Made by a program: the position numbers and the translations under genes. Positions 16,430-24,877 of a DNA stretch of 64,000 bases are shown one piece after another; position 1 is the first letter of the stretch; each line of letters starts with the position of its first letter. This DNA comes from GCA-2688265 sp964527395 (GTDB lineage: Archaea > Nanobdellota > Nanobdellia > Woesearchaeales > GW2011-AR9): the NCBI GenBank assembly GCA_964527395.1, contig CAZGQD010000003.1, forward strand, positions 1-64,000. The letters run 5' to 3'. The notes under the pieces were generated by a model. The model saw nothing but the letters and a program-made list of their open reading frames with translations. It had not been told where the DNA came from and ran no database searches.

Positions 16430-17290
16430 TTAGAAGCGCATTGCTCTTAGTTTCTTGCATCTGGCTTCAGAACTAGGATGGGTGCTGAATAGCTCGAAGA
16501 AATTCTTGCTATTGAAAGGGTTGTTGATGAACAAATGTGCAGTTGCTTGAGTAGTACCGTTCTTTTGGAAAGGGTGAGTTTTAACGTTTTGTTCTAACTT
16601 TTCTAAAGCGCTTGCTAAGCCGTAAGGTGAACCTGCTATCTTTGCACCAGCTTCATCTGCTAAAAATTCTCTTGATCTGGAAATTGCGAATTGGATGATC
16701 ATAGCTACAACAGGAGCTATAATTGCTAGAGCCAAAAGTTCTAAGATGTTTGAGCCGTTTTCGTTGTTGCCACCAAAACCGCCGAAGATCGCTGCCCAAC
16801 GTGCCATCATAGCAATGTAAGAGATGACTCCTGCAATAGTTGCTGCGATACTGGAGATTAAGATGTCTTTGTTTTTGATGTGACCTAACTCGTGAGCTAA
16901 AACGCCTTTAAGTTCGTCTTTAGTTAAAAGTTTAAGTAAGCCTGTTGTAACAGCTACCACTGCTTTTTTTTGGTTCGGGCCTGAGGCGAAGGCATTTGAA
17001 GCGCTTGAAGGGATGATGAATAGCCTTGGTGTTAGTATTTTTGCTCTACTTGATAGTTCCTCTAGGATGTGATAGAGTTCTGATTCTTTAGTTCTATCAG
17101 CTTCTACGCCTTTGTACATGAAAATTGCAATTTTGTCGGAGAACCAGTATGAGAAGAAGTTCATACCACCAGCGAAAATTAAGGCTATGGTTAAACCTGC
17201 TTTTCCGCCTATTACAGTACCAATTAGTAAGAGTAGACCTGTTAGTCCACCTAAAAGAAGTACAGTTTTAAGTTGGTTTTGTAAGCTCAT
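16430..17290 (-). CDS. htpX: HtpX-family M48 membrane metalloprotease
   Basis: Membrane-bound zinc protease for quality control of membrane proteins. At 286 aa it has two N-terminal membrane helices (residues ~9-45), the cytosolic segment RLFIIPSSASNAFASG, the zinc motif HELGH at 133-137 with IKNKD following, two further membrane helices (~145-205) and the third-ligand region SREFLADEAGA. Length and order match archaeal HtpX. Transcribed alone. Confidence 0.95.
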   Translation of the reverse strand: MSLQNQLKTVLLLGGLTGLLLLIGTVIGGKAGLTIALIFAGGMNFFSYWFSDKIAIFMYKGVEADRTKESELYHILEELSSRAKILTPRLFIIPSSASNAFASGPNQKKAVVAVTTGLLKLLTKDELKGVLAHELGHIKNKDILISSIAATIAGVISYIAMMARWAAIFGGFGGNNENGSNILELLALAIIAPVVAMIIQFAISRSREFLADEAGAKIAGSPYGLASALEKLEQNVKTHPFQKNGTTQATAHLFINNPFNSKNFFELFSTHPSSEARCKKLRAMRF

Positions 17291-17390
17291 TTGTAGAATA
17301 TGGTTATGTTTGTCTTTTATATATATTGTGGATGAGAAGTGGTGTTTTGGTTAGAAGGGTTTATAATTAGGCTGTTTTGTTGGGATTTGA

Positions 17391-18053
17391 ATGGCAGGTT
17401 TACACATAGATCGTTATTTATCAGGAGAATATTATGGGGAAGATGAATTTTCTGTTACTGGAGCTGTAGATGTTTTGAGAAAAATAGGATTAAGTAGATC
17501 AGAAGGGATTTTTGCTCATTATGAAACTGTAGCAGTAGCAACTAGGGCTCTTGTTGAATTTGGTTTAGATGTTTATTTGCTTCGAGGAGATGCACAAGGA
17601 GATCTTTTGATATCTTTTTTAGATAATGAAGGGATGGTGAATAGAACGTATAGTCATTTACATGGGAGAGGGGAATTGAAAGGAAGGTTTTTAGGCGGGA
17701 GAAATAATTATGGGTGCGTTATTGCAGAAGGTTTGAATGAAAGAGCTTTTCAACAAGTTAAGGCTTTAGGAAAAGCATTGTATTTGATGACTTATTTAGT
17801 TGATTTTAAGCATAGGGAAGAAACAGTTAGTGATGTTTTGAGAGGAGATAATTTTGGTTCAGCTTATGAACAGTTGCTTGAGTTACCAGCGCTTCTAGCA
17901 GATGCAGGGTTAAGGGCTGAAATAGATGAAGTGATTTGTGAAGAAAGGAGGCTTTTTGATATGAGAATGGAAACTCTTAGGTTAGCAAATGCTAGTAGAT
18001 TAATTGCTTTGATGAAGAAAAAAGCGGAGTTTCCACATGGGATTGTCCATTGA
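17391..18053 (+). CDS. Hypothetical protein (220 aa)
   Basis: Unknown family; soluble and mostly alpha-helical in the C-terminal half. A TATA box (TTATAAT, 30 bp upstream) supports the ATG start. No catalytic motif is recognised. It converges on the GH3 gene. Confidence 0.7.
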   Translation: MAGLHIDRYLSGEYYGEDEFSVTGAVDVLRKIGLSRSEGIFAHYETVAVATRALVEFGLDVYLLRGDAQGDLLISFLDNEGMVNRTYSHLHGRGELKGRFLGGRNNYGCVIAEGLNERAFQQVKALGKALYLMTYLVDFKHREETVSDVLRGDNFGSAYEQLLELPALLADAGLRAEIDEVICEERRLFDMRMETLRLANASRLIALMKKKAEFPHGIVH

Positions 18054-18086
18054 AGGTGTTTTGGTTTTGGGTTTTTAGTTTTGTTT

Positions 18087-19268
18087 TTAAATCACTGTAA
18101 AACCTTTCAATTCTAGGATCTTGGTTACACTAGTGTCTATTTGTTCTTGTTCTATGATGCCTGATTCTACGTTTTCTGCGATGACTTGGATCATATGGTA
18201 GATTTCGTTAGGGTCTTCATCAAAGTTAAGAATCACATCATGGCCTGCGAGAACAAGGTCAATATATAATTGATCTGTGTTATCTTGGTAGAAGTTCTGT
18301 AGCCCTAGCATTAGAATGTCATCAGATACGATTAGGTTTGGATGAGACTCTTTTAAAGGGAGCATGATCTCTGTGGAAACTGAGGATGGACGTTCGTTGG
18401 AGTTTAGAAGGCCGTCTATGATTAAGTGGCTGACCATAACAAAGTCAGGGTCTTGTAAGTTTTCGTAAGGGTAGAGGTCGTTTTCGTCAATTGTAGCTTC
18501 AACAAGGTTTTTGTGTGGGTCGCTGATGATTAGAGTCTTTCCAGGGTAATGTTTGATTGTTGCGCTGACACCGTTATCTTGCAAAGTTGTTGTGTAGGTT
18601 TGTGCCAGAGTTGTGATTTGTTCATGGTCTCCTGGGAAAGCTCTACATCCCCAAATGCTATCTTCTAAGTCTACTACTGGTGCGAAGTTGATGTTGAAAC
18701 CTAGGTCTTTTAGGAAGTCTGCTTCTTCTATTGCTTTATTTTGTGCTTCTTCTACAGTTGTGATTTCATTGTTTGGAGTGAATTCTTTGAAATTTGCAAA
18801 GGAGTTGATACAGCCTTCTAAATCACTAGTTACGAAGAAAGGTATTTTCATATCTGTTTGGAATTGAGTGATTGTGTCTTTGAATTGTTCTTTTGTTTCT
18901 TTTGCGAACAAATGGATGCCACCTAGCTGTAGCTTTTGCCAGTTATCTTTGTTGTGCATGCCGCCGTGAGTGATGACCATTTGAGCTATTTTTTCTTCTA
19001 AAGACATATCTTCTAAGAAAATTATGTTGTCTTGAGGGACTATCTCTGAAATTACTGGGATGAAGAAGCCTTGGGCCTTTGCTACACTGATTCCTCCTAA
19101 GAAAAGGGTTGTGATTACTAAGAGAGTAAGGACTTTTAGTTGAATGGGAGTAGCTGCAGATTTGTCTTTTCTTAGGCTCTTGTTTCTAGTGGAGATAGAT
19201 TTAGTTCTAGATGAGCTTTTTTTGCTGCTTTTTCTACTAACTTTCTTTGATTTGGTTGTTCTTGCCAT
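18087..19268 (-). CDS. Glycoside hydrolase family 3 (NagZ-like) membrane-anchored protein
   Basis: About 393 aa. A Lys/Ser-rich cytoplasmic N-terminus is followed by one membrane helix (LKVLTLLVITTLFLGGISVA) and the GH3 barrel. Visible are SDLEG, GFNINFAPVVDL, KHYPGK with downstream DPH (acid/base dyad region of NagZ-type enzymes), and the nucleophile Asp in IVSDDILM. It probably cleaves N-acetylhexosamine from extracellular glycans. A GTG at 19298 lies inside the adjacent palindromic element, so ATG 19268 is chosen. Substrate is unknown in an organism without murein. Confidence 0.85.
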   Translation of the reverse strand: MARTTKSKKVSRKSSKKSSSRTKSISTRNKSLRKDKSAATPIQLKVLTLLVITTLFLGGISVAKAQGFFIPVISEIVPQDNIIFLEDMSLEEKIAQMVITHGGMHNKDNWQKLQLGGIHLFAKETKEQFKDTITQFQTDMKIPFFVTSDLEGCINSFANFKEFTPNNEITTVEEAQNKAIEEADFLKDLGFNINFAPVVDLEDSIWGCRAFPGDHEQITTLAQTYTTTLQDNGVSATIKHYPGKTLIISDPHKNLVEATIDENDLYPYENLQDPDFVMVSHLIIDGLLNSNERPSSVSTEIMLPLKESHPNLIVSDDILMLGLQNFYQDNTDQLYIDLVLAGHDVILNFDEDPNEIYHMIQVIAENVESGIIEQEQIDTSVTKILELKGFTVI

Positions 19269-19286
19269 CTGTTCTCTTTTTTTTTC

Positions 19287-19471
19287 GGAAGAAGCCACTG
19301 TCAGACTTTTCGAAATTGCAAGACAATTTCCAAACCCTCAACGCTTTGCTTATGAGGTTAGAGCAGGCGTGTCCACTCGCCTAAATTTTTGTCCATTACA
19401 TGAACAAAAATGCTCGCTGTTAGTTTAATTCCTTTAATGAAATTGCCAGTAGGGAGACGGTGGCTTCTTCC
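19287..19471. repeat. Nested palindromic element, copy E2
   Basis: Perfect 12-bp terminal arms GGAAGAAGCCAC and GTGGCTTCTTCC continue into TGTC/GACG. The core is GTCAGACTT, an inserted two-hairpin segment (GAAATTG/CAATTTC and CCTCA/TGAGG), GCAGGCGTGTCC, an internal hairpin TTTTTGT/ACAAAAA, GCTCGCTGTTAGTTTAA and ATTGCCAGTAGG. It lies upstream of the GH3 gene. The same two-hairpin insert is present in copy E6 at 55270. Confidence 0.75.
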
Positions 19472-19542
19472 TTGTATGATTTTGAGTTTGAATAGGTTTT
19501 GTTTTATTTGGTTGCTGTTGAGTTACTTTTTGATGATGATGT

Positions 19543-19947
19543 TTAGTAGTTTTGTTGGCAGTATCTGTTTGCTGCGTTTGTTAAATGGAACTTAATTGTG
19601 TTGGAATTGGTTCCGGTTTGACAAGTTATGTCGGATTCTATATTGTTGATTGTTTGCTTGTTGTTTATGCACTCTAATTGTTTTTTTGCTTCGTGGCAGC
19701 AGTAGTTTAAGTTGATTTGTTCTGCGCTGTCTTGGTATGAAGCGAAGCAAGCTGGGTCTTCAGGATCAATTGCGTTCTGGATTGTGAAACCAATGTTAGG
19801 GATTTGGATGTTGAAAAGGTTTAGAATTAGGATAGCTGAGATTAAGACTAAAGTTACATTTAGAATGTTTACTGTCTTACTTGCGAACTTCGTTCTTGGT
19901 ACTTTACTCGTACCTCGCAAAGTTTTGTTTAGATCTGTTTTTTTCAT
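19543..19947 (-). CDS. Hypothetical single-pass membrane protein with Cys-rich outer domain
   Basis: A 134-residue protein with a basic N-terminus, one membrane helix (NILNVTLVLISAILILNLF) and an outer domain with six cysteines, including an adjacent Cys-Cys pair, suggesting disulfides outside the cell. Function unknown. Confidence 0.65.
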   Translation of the reverse strand: MKKTDLNKTLRGTSKVPRTKFASKTVNILNVTLVLISAILILNLFNIQIPNIGFTIQNAIDPEDPACFASYQDSAEQINLNYCCHEAKKQLECINNKQTINNIESDITCQTGTNSNTIKFHLTNAANRYCQQNY

Positions 19948-20011
19948 TAGTGGTTTAGGAGAGAGGGGTTTTTGTATTTAATGATTTGGGTTAGTTGAGT
20001 TTAGAATTAGA

Positions 20012-20347
20012 TTAGCTAAAAGCGAAGTTTGTTTCTTGGGTTTCTAGTTTAGTGTGGCCCAAATCTACAGTAAGAGGGATACTAACATCTTTTTGTTTTT
20101 CTTTGCTTTGAAGAAGAAGAGTTATAATAATATGATCTGATTTGTATGTGACTTTCATGGAAGCTTTTTCTAGGCTGTTTAATAGGGTTTCTGGAATATT
20201 TAGATTTTGACTGGCATTTAAAATTTCCATACCAGATACAGAACCTTGATGATCTATATCTATTATGAAATCACCAATATCTATTGAGGCTTTTACTTTT
20301 TTTCCTTTAGTTAGAAAAAGAATGTCTTCTTCAATATCGTAATTCAT
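20012..20347 (-). CDS. DUF2283-family protein, putative antitoxin
   Basis: The N-terminal ~60 residues (YDIEEDILFLTKG, then IDIDHQGSVSGMEILNASQNL) match DUF2283, a small beta-rich family often paired with a toxin gene. The start at 20347 follows GGAGATC with good spacing; an ATG at 20368 precedes that site. It is the second gene after a frameshifted upstream reading frame (20375-20765). A second DUF2283 gene is at 44212. Confidence 0.75.
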   Translation of the reverse strand: MNYDIEEDILFLTKGKKVKASIDIGDFIIDIDHQGSVSGMEILNASQNLNIPETLLNSLEKASMKVTYKSDHIIITLLLQSKEKQKDVSIPLTVDLGHTKLETQETNFAFS

Positions 20348-20374
20348 TTTTTGATCTCCTTTTGCCATTTTTTA

Positions 20375-20765
20375 TTAGAGTTCCAAGCAGTTATTATTAA
20401 TTAATGTTTTCTCATGATTTGTTGATTTTATGATGATTATTAAGACTAAAGAGTATTTCTTGCTCATTTTTAGCCAAAGCTTGTATTTTTCTTCATTTTG
20501 TCTTTTTGCTGGTTGTTTTTCTATTTTCAGGAGTTTGTCTGTATTATTTGATAAGAGTTTTGACCATATTTTTATTGATTGGTCTTGTTTGACTTCTAAT
20601 ATGGAAATGTTGTTTGAAGATGATGTTTTTTGAGTTTAGAGTATTGAGGAACTGTTTGATTTTTTCTAGGTTTTGCATATTTGGAGTTTGTTTTTTTATT
20701 TTGATAGTTATACCTTTGGCATTTAGATGATATGTATTTTTCTTTGGGTGTATGCAGGTAAATGT
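20375..20765 (-). pseudogene. Frameshifted gene upstream of the DUF2283 gene
   Basis: On the minus strand a reading frame running through IKKQTPNMQNLEKIKQFL continues, after loss of one base in an A6 run (plus-strand T6 at 20626-20631), into KQDQSIKIWSKLLSNNTDKL and on to a stop at 20375-20377, only 6 bp before an in-frame ATG of the DUF2283 gene. The joined frame uses minus-strand codons typical of this genome. Upstream it stays open but runs into the repeat at 20768 without a good start codon. It may be the decayed toxin partner. It could also be a sequencing error or programmed shift. Confidence 0.4.
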
Positions 20766-20767
20766 TA

Positions 20768-20914
20768 GTATATACTCATCCGTAACTATTTATGAAAACC
20801 ATGCTAATTTTCAACCTTAGTTCATGCTTCACTAAGTTTCTATAACTTGGTTACGGATTCGAGACACAGTTCCGTAAGAAAAGTTCCACTTTCTACTTAC
20901 GGACCAGTATATAC
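20768..20914. repeat. Dispersed palindromic repeat R, copy 1
   Basis: Outer arms GTATATACT/AGTATATAC enclose CCGTAAC/GTTACGG, the segment ATTCGAGACACAGTT, and CCGTAAG/CTTACGG with AAGTTCCACTTTC in its loop. A near-identical copy is at 63049 and a partial one at 40889. This copy carries an extra 47 bp containing the hairpin CTTAG/CTAAG. It lies upstream of the SpoIIM-family gene. Confidence 0.75.
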
Positions 20915-21039
20915 TCAAGAAAAGGTAAAGAGGAGATTGCAGTTTTTTGTAGTTGGTTTTATGGAAAAGCTTTAAGTAGCTGGAAAATGTCTTTTTGGTT
21001 AGTTATAATTAAAAGTTTATTTTAAAGAGGTGAAAAAAG

Positions 21040-21915
21040 ATGGTACTTGAACATATTTTCCCAGAGGATTGGCTTGAGAAAAAAGCAAGCTATGCATTCT
21101 TATTGGGAATAGGATATTCAATAGTAGGGATTTTGATTGCATCAATTTTGTTTCCTGGTGACCCTGCACTTGTAGCAGTAGCTTTTACGTCCATGCTACT
21201 TCTTCCAGAATTGTATAAGATTTTTGATATCGAAGAAAGAAAGGAGCGGATGGAAAAAAAGATTACGTTAAAAGTTCTCTTTCGTGATGATTGGGCTTTA
21301 GTTAAAATTTATTTGTTTTTGTTTTTAGGTATATTAGTAGTATATTCGTTTGGAACTATGATGCTTCCGGCGTTTGAGACTAACACATTGTTTCGTGAAC
21401 AACTTGAGATTAGATTAGGACAAGGATTTGCAGGACAAGCAGTAGCTAGTTCAGCTGTAGTAGATTTGTTTTGGTCGTTACTTTCAAATAACTTTATGGT
21501 AATGATGGCGTGTTTCATACTGGCTTTACTTACTGGAGATGGTGCGATATTCTTGATTACGTGGAATGCTTCAGTTTGGGGAACAATCTTTGGATACACA
21601 GCTAAAACAGCCTCGAATTATAGCGGGGAGAGTGCCTTTTTGGTCTTTGGGAAAATAATGGCGATAGTGACGCCACACATGCTGATAGAAGGAGTGTGTT
21701 ATTTTCTTGCAGCAATAGCAGGAGCGTTGATCTCTAAGGATGTAATACTAGAAGAGTTTGCGTCAGATAGATTCATGGAAGTTTTTGGGTTTAACTTGTA
21801 CATATTGTTGTTTTCAGTGATATTTTTGCTGCTGGGAGCAGGAGTAGAAGCATGGGTACTTGAGAACGTGACACTATATCAAGAGATTATTAGAATGAGC
21901 TTCTTAGGAGCTTAG
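21040..21915 (+). CDS. SpoIIM/DUF95-family membrane protein
   Basis: A 291-residue polytopic protein with about six membrane helices. The NxxxWxTIFGYTAK-like region (TWNASVWGTIFGYTAK), FGKIMAIVTPHMLIEGVCYFLAAIAG and the surrounding hydrophobic pattern are those of the stage II sporulation protein M family, widespread in archaea and of unknown function outside sporulation. The start follows GAGGTGA with 7-nt spacing. Confidence 0.85.
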   Translation: MVLEHIFPEDWLEKKASYAFLLGIGYSIVGILIASILFPGDPALVAVAFTSMLLLPELYKIFDIEERKERMEKKITLKVLFRDDWALVKIYLFLFLGILVVYSFGTMMLPAFETNTLFREQLEIRLGQGFAGQAVASSAVVDLFWSLLSNNFMVMMACFILALLTGDGAIFLITWNASVWGTIFGYTAKTASNYSGESAFLVFGKIMAIVTPHMLIEGVCYFLAAIAGALISKDVILEEFASDRFMEVFGFNLYILLFSVIFLLLGAGVEAWVLENVTLYQEIIRMSFLGA

Positions 21916-21954
21916 ATTTTCTTTTTTTTTATTTTATATTTTCTATTGTTTTTC

Positions 21955-22061
21955 GCACTATTATGTATCAAATTTTAAAGATTTGTTAAAAATTAGTGCT
22001 TTTTGAGTATTTGTATGCACCATTATGTATCAAATTTTAAAGATTTGTTAAAAATTAGTGC
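21955..22061. repeat. Two 45-bp direct repeats, each a nested hairpin
   Basis: Copies at 21955-21999 and 22017-22061 (62-bp period) differ at about one position. Each can fold: GCACT with AGTGC at the ends and CAAAT-tttaaag-ATTTG inside. They fill the gap between the SpoIIM gene and the Fic gene, just before the TATA box at 22074. Confidence 0.65.
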
Positions 22062-22105
22062 ATTTTAGATAATATTTATAAAGGATGCTGCCTTTTAGAT
22101 AGTTG

Positions 22106-23347
22106 ATGGTAACAAAATATGATCTGTTTGAAGTGATTTATTCGAAAGGAAAGCTTATGTCTGTCGTTGATTTTTTGGGGTTTTTTAAGAAAAATAATTA
22201 TCAATATCATGTTTTTTATCAGATGCTTTTGGATTTAGAAAAGGATGGAGTTATAGCAAATACGAAAAAAGGTTTTCAGGCAGTTAGATCTGTTAGGAGT
22301 GATTTGTTATATCAGTTGATACTTTATTGTATCAAAAATGGAATTAATTATAATTATTTGCTTGATAAGAACTTGACTTTGTTTGTAAGTTTGGCTTTGC
22401 AAAAGAGTAAATTTTCTTTTAAGGATTTTAAGATCAATCAAAGAACGTATAAGAAATATTTGGATATTTTATCTAGAAGTGGTTTATGTATTATTTTGTC
22501 TAGAAGACCACTTGTTGGATCAATTCCTTATAATAGTTACCTTAGAGATTTGTTATCTTATTTTGGGCATGTTGTTTTAGTGGCTAAGAGGAAGAATCAG
22601 AGTTTTTATGAAGATATTGAAAAGGAAATGAAGAAATTTAAGAGGCTTGTAACTTTAGATGAAAGGAAGTATGCCAAATTTATGAATGAGTTTAAAATCA
22701 AGTTTATTTATCACAGTTTAAGTTTAGAAGGTAATCCGATAACTCTTACTGATACTATTAGTTTGATTAAGAATGATATCACTCCAAAGGATGCAAGGTA
22801 TGAAGATGTACAAGAAGTGAAAAATTATCAAGAAGCTGTTGAACTTATGCTTTTAGAGTGTGGTGAAAGAAAAATTCTGACAAAAAGTTTAGTTTTAAAT
22901 TATCATTATTTAGCAATGCGGCACAAAAGTCAGATAGCTGGGCGTTTACGTTTAGTTCCAGTACACATACAAGGTAATCCTGAGTATAAAGTTGGTGTTG
23001 TGGAAGAATTAGATGATAGAGTAGATGAATTGTTGATGGAGTATAACATTTTTTTAGCTAGGAAGAAAGTTAAGGTTAAGGAGATAATTGAATTCTCAGC
23101 TTATTTTCATAATGAATTTCAGCATATACATCCTTTTGAAGATGGAAATAGTAGAACTACTCGTTTGCTTACTTTTCATTTTTTGAGGTATTTAGGAATA
23201 CCAATTTTAGATATACCTTTAGGGATGCTGGAAGAGTATTTGTTTTCCACTAAAGGAGCTAAGAAAAGAGATGATAAGAAACTTGCGTTGGTGTTTCAAA
23301 GAATAGTATTGTATAATTTGAAAGTTGTTAATCAAAGGTTAAGGTAG
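22106..23347 (+). CDS. Fic-family protein with N-terminal winged-helix region
   Basis: Fic proteins transfer AMP or other phosphate-containing groups to target proteins. The ~413-aa product has a predicted N-terminal DNA-binding-like region (~1-70), an inhibitory-helix motif in YHSLSLEGNPITL, and the catalytic motif HIHPFEDGNSRTTR. The canonical sequence is HxFx(D/E)GNGRxxR, so the second Gly of GNG is Ser here, which may alter activity. The TATA box lies about 30 bp upstream (TTATAAA). A second Fic gene is at 31110. Confidence 0.85.
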   Translation: MVTKYDLFEVIYSKGKLMSVVDFLGFFKKNNYQYHVFYQMLLDLEKDGVIANTKKGFQAVRSVRSDLLYQLILYCIKNGINYNYLLDKNLTLFVSLALQKSKFSFKDFKINQRTYKKYLDILSRSGLCIILSRRPLVGSIPYNSYLRDLLSYFGHVVLVAKRKNQSFYEDIEKEMKKFKRLVTLDERKYAKFMNEFKIKFIYHSLSLEGNPITLTDTISLIKNDITPKDARYEDVQEVKNYQEAVELMLLECGERKILTKSLVLNYHYLAMRHKSQIAGRLRLVPVHIQGNPEYKVGVVEELDDRVDELLMEYNIFLARKKVKVKEIIEFSAYFHNEFQHIHPFEDGNSRTTRLLTFHFLRYLGIPILDIPLGMLEEYLFSTKGAKKRDDKKLALVFQRIVLYNLKVVNQRLR

Positions 23348-23403
23348 GGTTTTAGTGTTTTTTGTGGCTAGTTTTTTTAAAAAGGGTAGTTTTTGAGGTG
23401 TTT

Positions 23404-24084
23404 ATGGCTTTAACTTCGTATTTACTTTGGGCTTTTTTATCTGGATGTAGTGGGGATTCTGTTGAAACAGATGCTTTTTTTAGGGATCAGGAGTGTGGAG
23501 GATATGCAGATCCTAGCTTAGATGTTATAGGTTTTATTGAAAGAGAGAGTGGTGAAGTATTTAGGGATTTTTATGCAAGAAGTATTTGTTTTAAGAGAGT
23601 TAATTTATGGGAAAGAGAGCATACAATCAAATATATTATTAGATATCATGGAGATGATGATAGAAGAGTCGAAGTTTCTGCTGAAATTAGTGCGGAGAAA
23701 GGAGATCATAAGGGAAGAATCCCAATTTTTGATAATAATTATATTTATTGTTCAATGTATGCTGCTGGGCTTAGGTTTACTGATTCTTTAGATGCAGGAG
23801 TAGAAGTAGTAGATCGTTTTGAATATAGTTGTGATCCTCCAAAAGGAATCTTGGTTGAGGAAGCTAAGAGGGATTTTCTTAGAGCTATGCAAGAAGTTTG
23901 GGTTTTTCCTTATCTTGATATCCATACTCTTGATATTTTGCCTGAAGATCAATTGAGTGATGGGCATTTTTCTGGTGTATATCATTTGTTTTTTGAGCAA
24001 GTAGAGAGTTGTTATTTAACTGAACCTTTTGATTTGGAAGTTCATAACGAATGTAGCACTGGTGCTTGGCTTAGTGTTGAGTGA
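23404..24084 (+). CDS. Putative lipoprotein (226 aa)
   Basis: The N-terminus MALTSYLLWAFLSGCSG is a short signal peptide with a lipobox (LSGC), fitting processing by the LspA encoded at 28008. The mature part is acidic with several cysteines (DQECGG, SICFKR, YIYCSM, EYSCDPP, ESCYL, NECS), so disulfides are likely. Family unknown. ATG 23404 lies 27 bp after a TTAAAA box and close behind GAGGTG; the upstream TTG at 23362 is rejected. Confidence 0.65.
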   Translation: MALTSYLLWAFLSGCSGDSVETDAFFRDQECGGYADPSLDVIGFIERESGEVFRDFYARSICFKRVNLWEREHTIKYIIRYHGDDDRRVEVSAEISAEKGDHKGRIPIFDNNYIYCSMYAAGLRFTDSLDAGVEVVDRFEYSCDPPKGILVEEAKRDFLRAMQEVWVFPYLDIHTLDILPEDQLSDGHFSGVYHLFFEQVESCYLTEPFDLEVHNECSTGAWLSVE

Positions 24085-24127
24085 GTTTTCTAAGAATTTA
24101 TATTGTTCTAGTGTTTAATTTGTGTTT

Positions 24128-24277
24128 ATGGAAGAAAAATATGAAGAATTGACTGAAGAAGAGGTTGATTTGGTTAAGAGATTGATCCAAGCTACGTATG
24201 AAAAGAATCTTTTTGTTTCAAGGAAGGAGCTTTTTGAAGCTTTGGAACTAAAGAAACAAGGAGCTTTAAGTTTCTAG
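24128..24277 (+). CDS. Orphan antitoxin C-terminal-like small protein
   Basis: A 49-residue ORF whose sequence (EELTEEEVDLVKRLIQATYEK, SRKELFEALE) parallels the C-terminal half of the antitoxin 50 bp downstream (TKEELDLILKVLKATEEKG, SKKEIFEALE). The N-terminal DNA-binding half is missing, so it is a truncated paralogue. It may still bind the toxin. Confidence 0.5.
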   Translation: MEEKYEELTEEEVDLVKRLIQATYEKNLFVSRKELFEALELKKQGALSF

Positions 24278-24325
24278 GAGTTTGAGTAGAAAGGCTTATA
24301 TAGTTTGGTATCTATTGGTATCTTT

Positions 24326-24568
24326 ATGAATACGCAAATAAATGTAAGGTTAGATGATGGTGTCTTAGAAGCTTCTCGAAAATATGCAGAAGAGCATGGT
24401 TACTCGAATGTTCAAGAGTTAATAAAAGAGAGTTTACGAGAAAAAGTGTTTGATGAAGATTTGGTGACAAAAGAAGAGTTAGATTTAATTCTTAAAGTTT
24501 TGAAAGCTACTGAAGAAAAAGGAAGCTGGAGATCTAAAAAAGAGATTTTTGAAGCTTTAGAACGCTAA
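24326..24568 (+). CDS. Ribbon-helix-helix antitoxin (RelB-like)
   Basis: An 80-residue protein: MNTQINVRLDDGVLEASRKYAEEHGYSNVQELIKESLREKV is a ribbon-helix-helix DNA-binding domain, followed by a helical toxin-binding tail. It overlaps no gene and is followed 2 nt later by the RelE-like toxin. TTATATAG about 30 bp upstream and the direct repeat TTGGTATCT x2 just before the start suggest a leaderless, autorepressed promoter. TTG 24305 is the weaker start. Confidence 0.8.
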   Translation: MNTQINVRLDDGVLEASRKYAEEHGYSNVQELIKESLREKVFDEDLVTKEELDLILKVLKATEEKGSWRSKKEIFEALER

Positions 24569-24570
24569 AG

Positions 24571-24867
24571 ATGGAATATATTTTAGAGGCTTCAGATACT
24601 TTTGTTGATCAACTTAAGCAGTTAAGTGAAGAAGGTGCAAGAGTAGTGAAGGATAAGTTGCGTTTAATTGAGCTAAATCCATTTAGAAATAAAAGAATTC
24701 AAGGTTATGGTTTGTTTTTGTTTCGAGTTCGTTTTGAAGATGGTAGAAAAGAAAAAAGAGTGATTTATTTTGTAGATAAACCAAAGATAAAATTGATATG
24801 TATTCTTGATAGGGATAAAAAATACAAGGGTTTACGAAAAGTTTTGAAAAACTTAGGCTATATTTAA
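24571..24867 (+). CDS. RelE/ParE-family toxin
   Basis: A 98-residue protein with the family pattern: DTFVDQLKQLSEEGARVVKDKL helices, LNPFRNKRIQGYGLFLFRVRF, EKRVIYFVDKPKIKLICILDRDKKY and a short C-terminal helix. The basic and Tyr residues of ribosome-dependent mRNA interferases are plausible but not certain. Two nt separate it from the antitoxin. Confidence 0.82.
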   Translation: MEYILEASDTFVDQLKQLSEEGARVVKDKLRLIELNPFRNKRIQGYGLFLFRVRFEDGRKEKRVIYFVDKPKIKLICILDRDKKYKGLRKVLKNLGYI

Positions 24868-24877
24868 CTATACAAAC

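Noticed and set aside
18613..18867. 84-aa plus-strand ORF
   Set aside because: It is antisense to the GH3 gene.
20430..20633. 67-aa plus-strand ORF
   Set aside because: It is the shadow of the minus-strand frameshifted gene, whose codon use is better.
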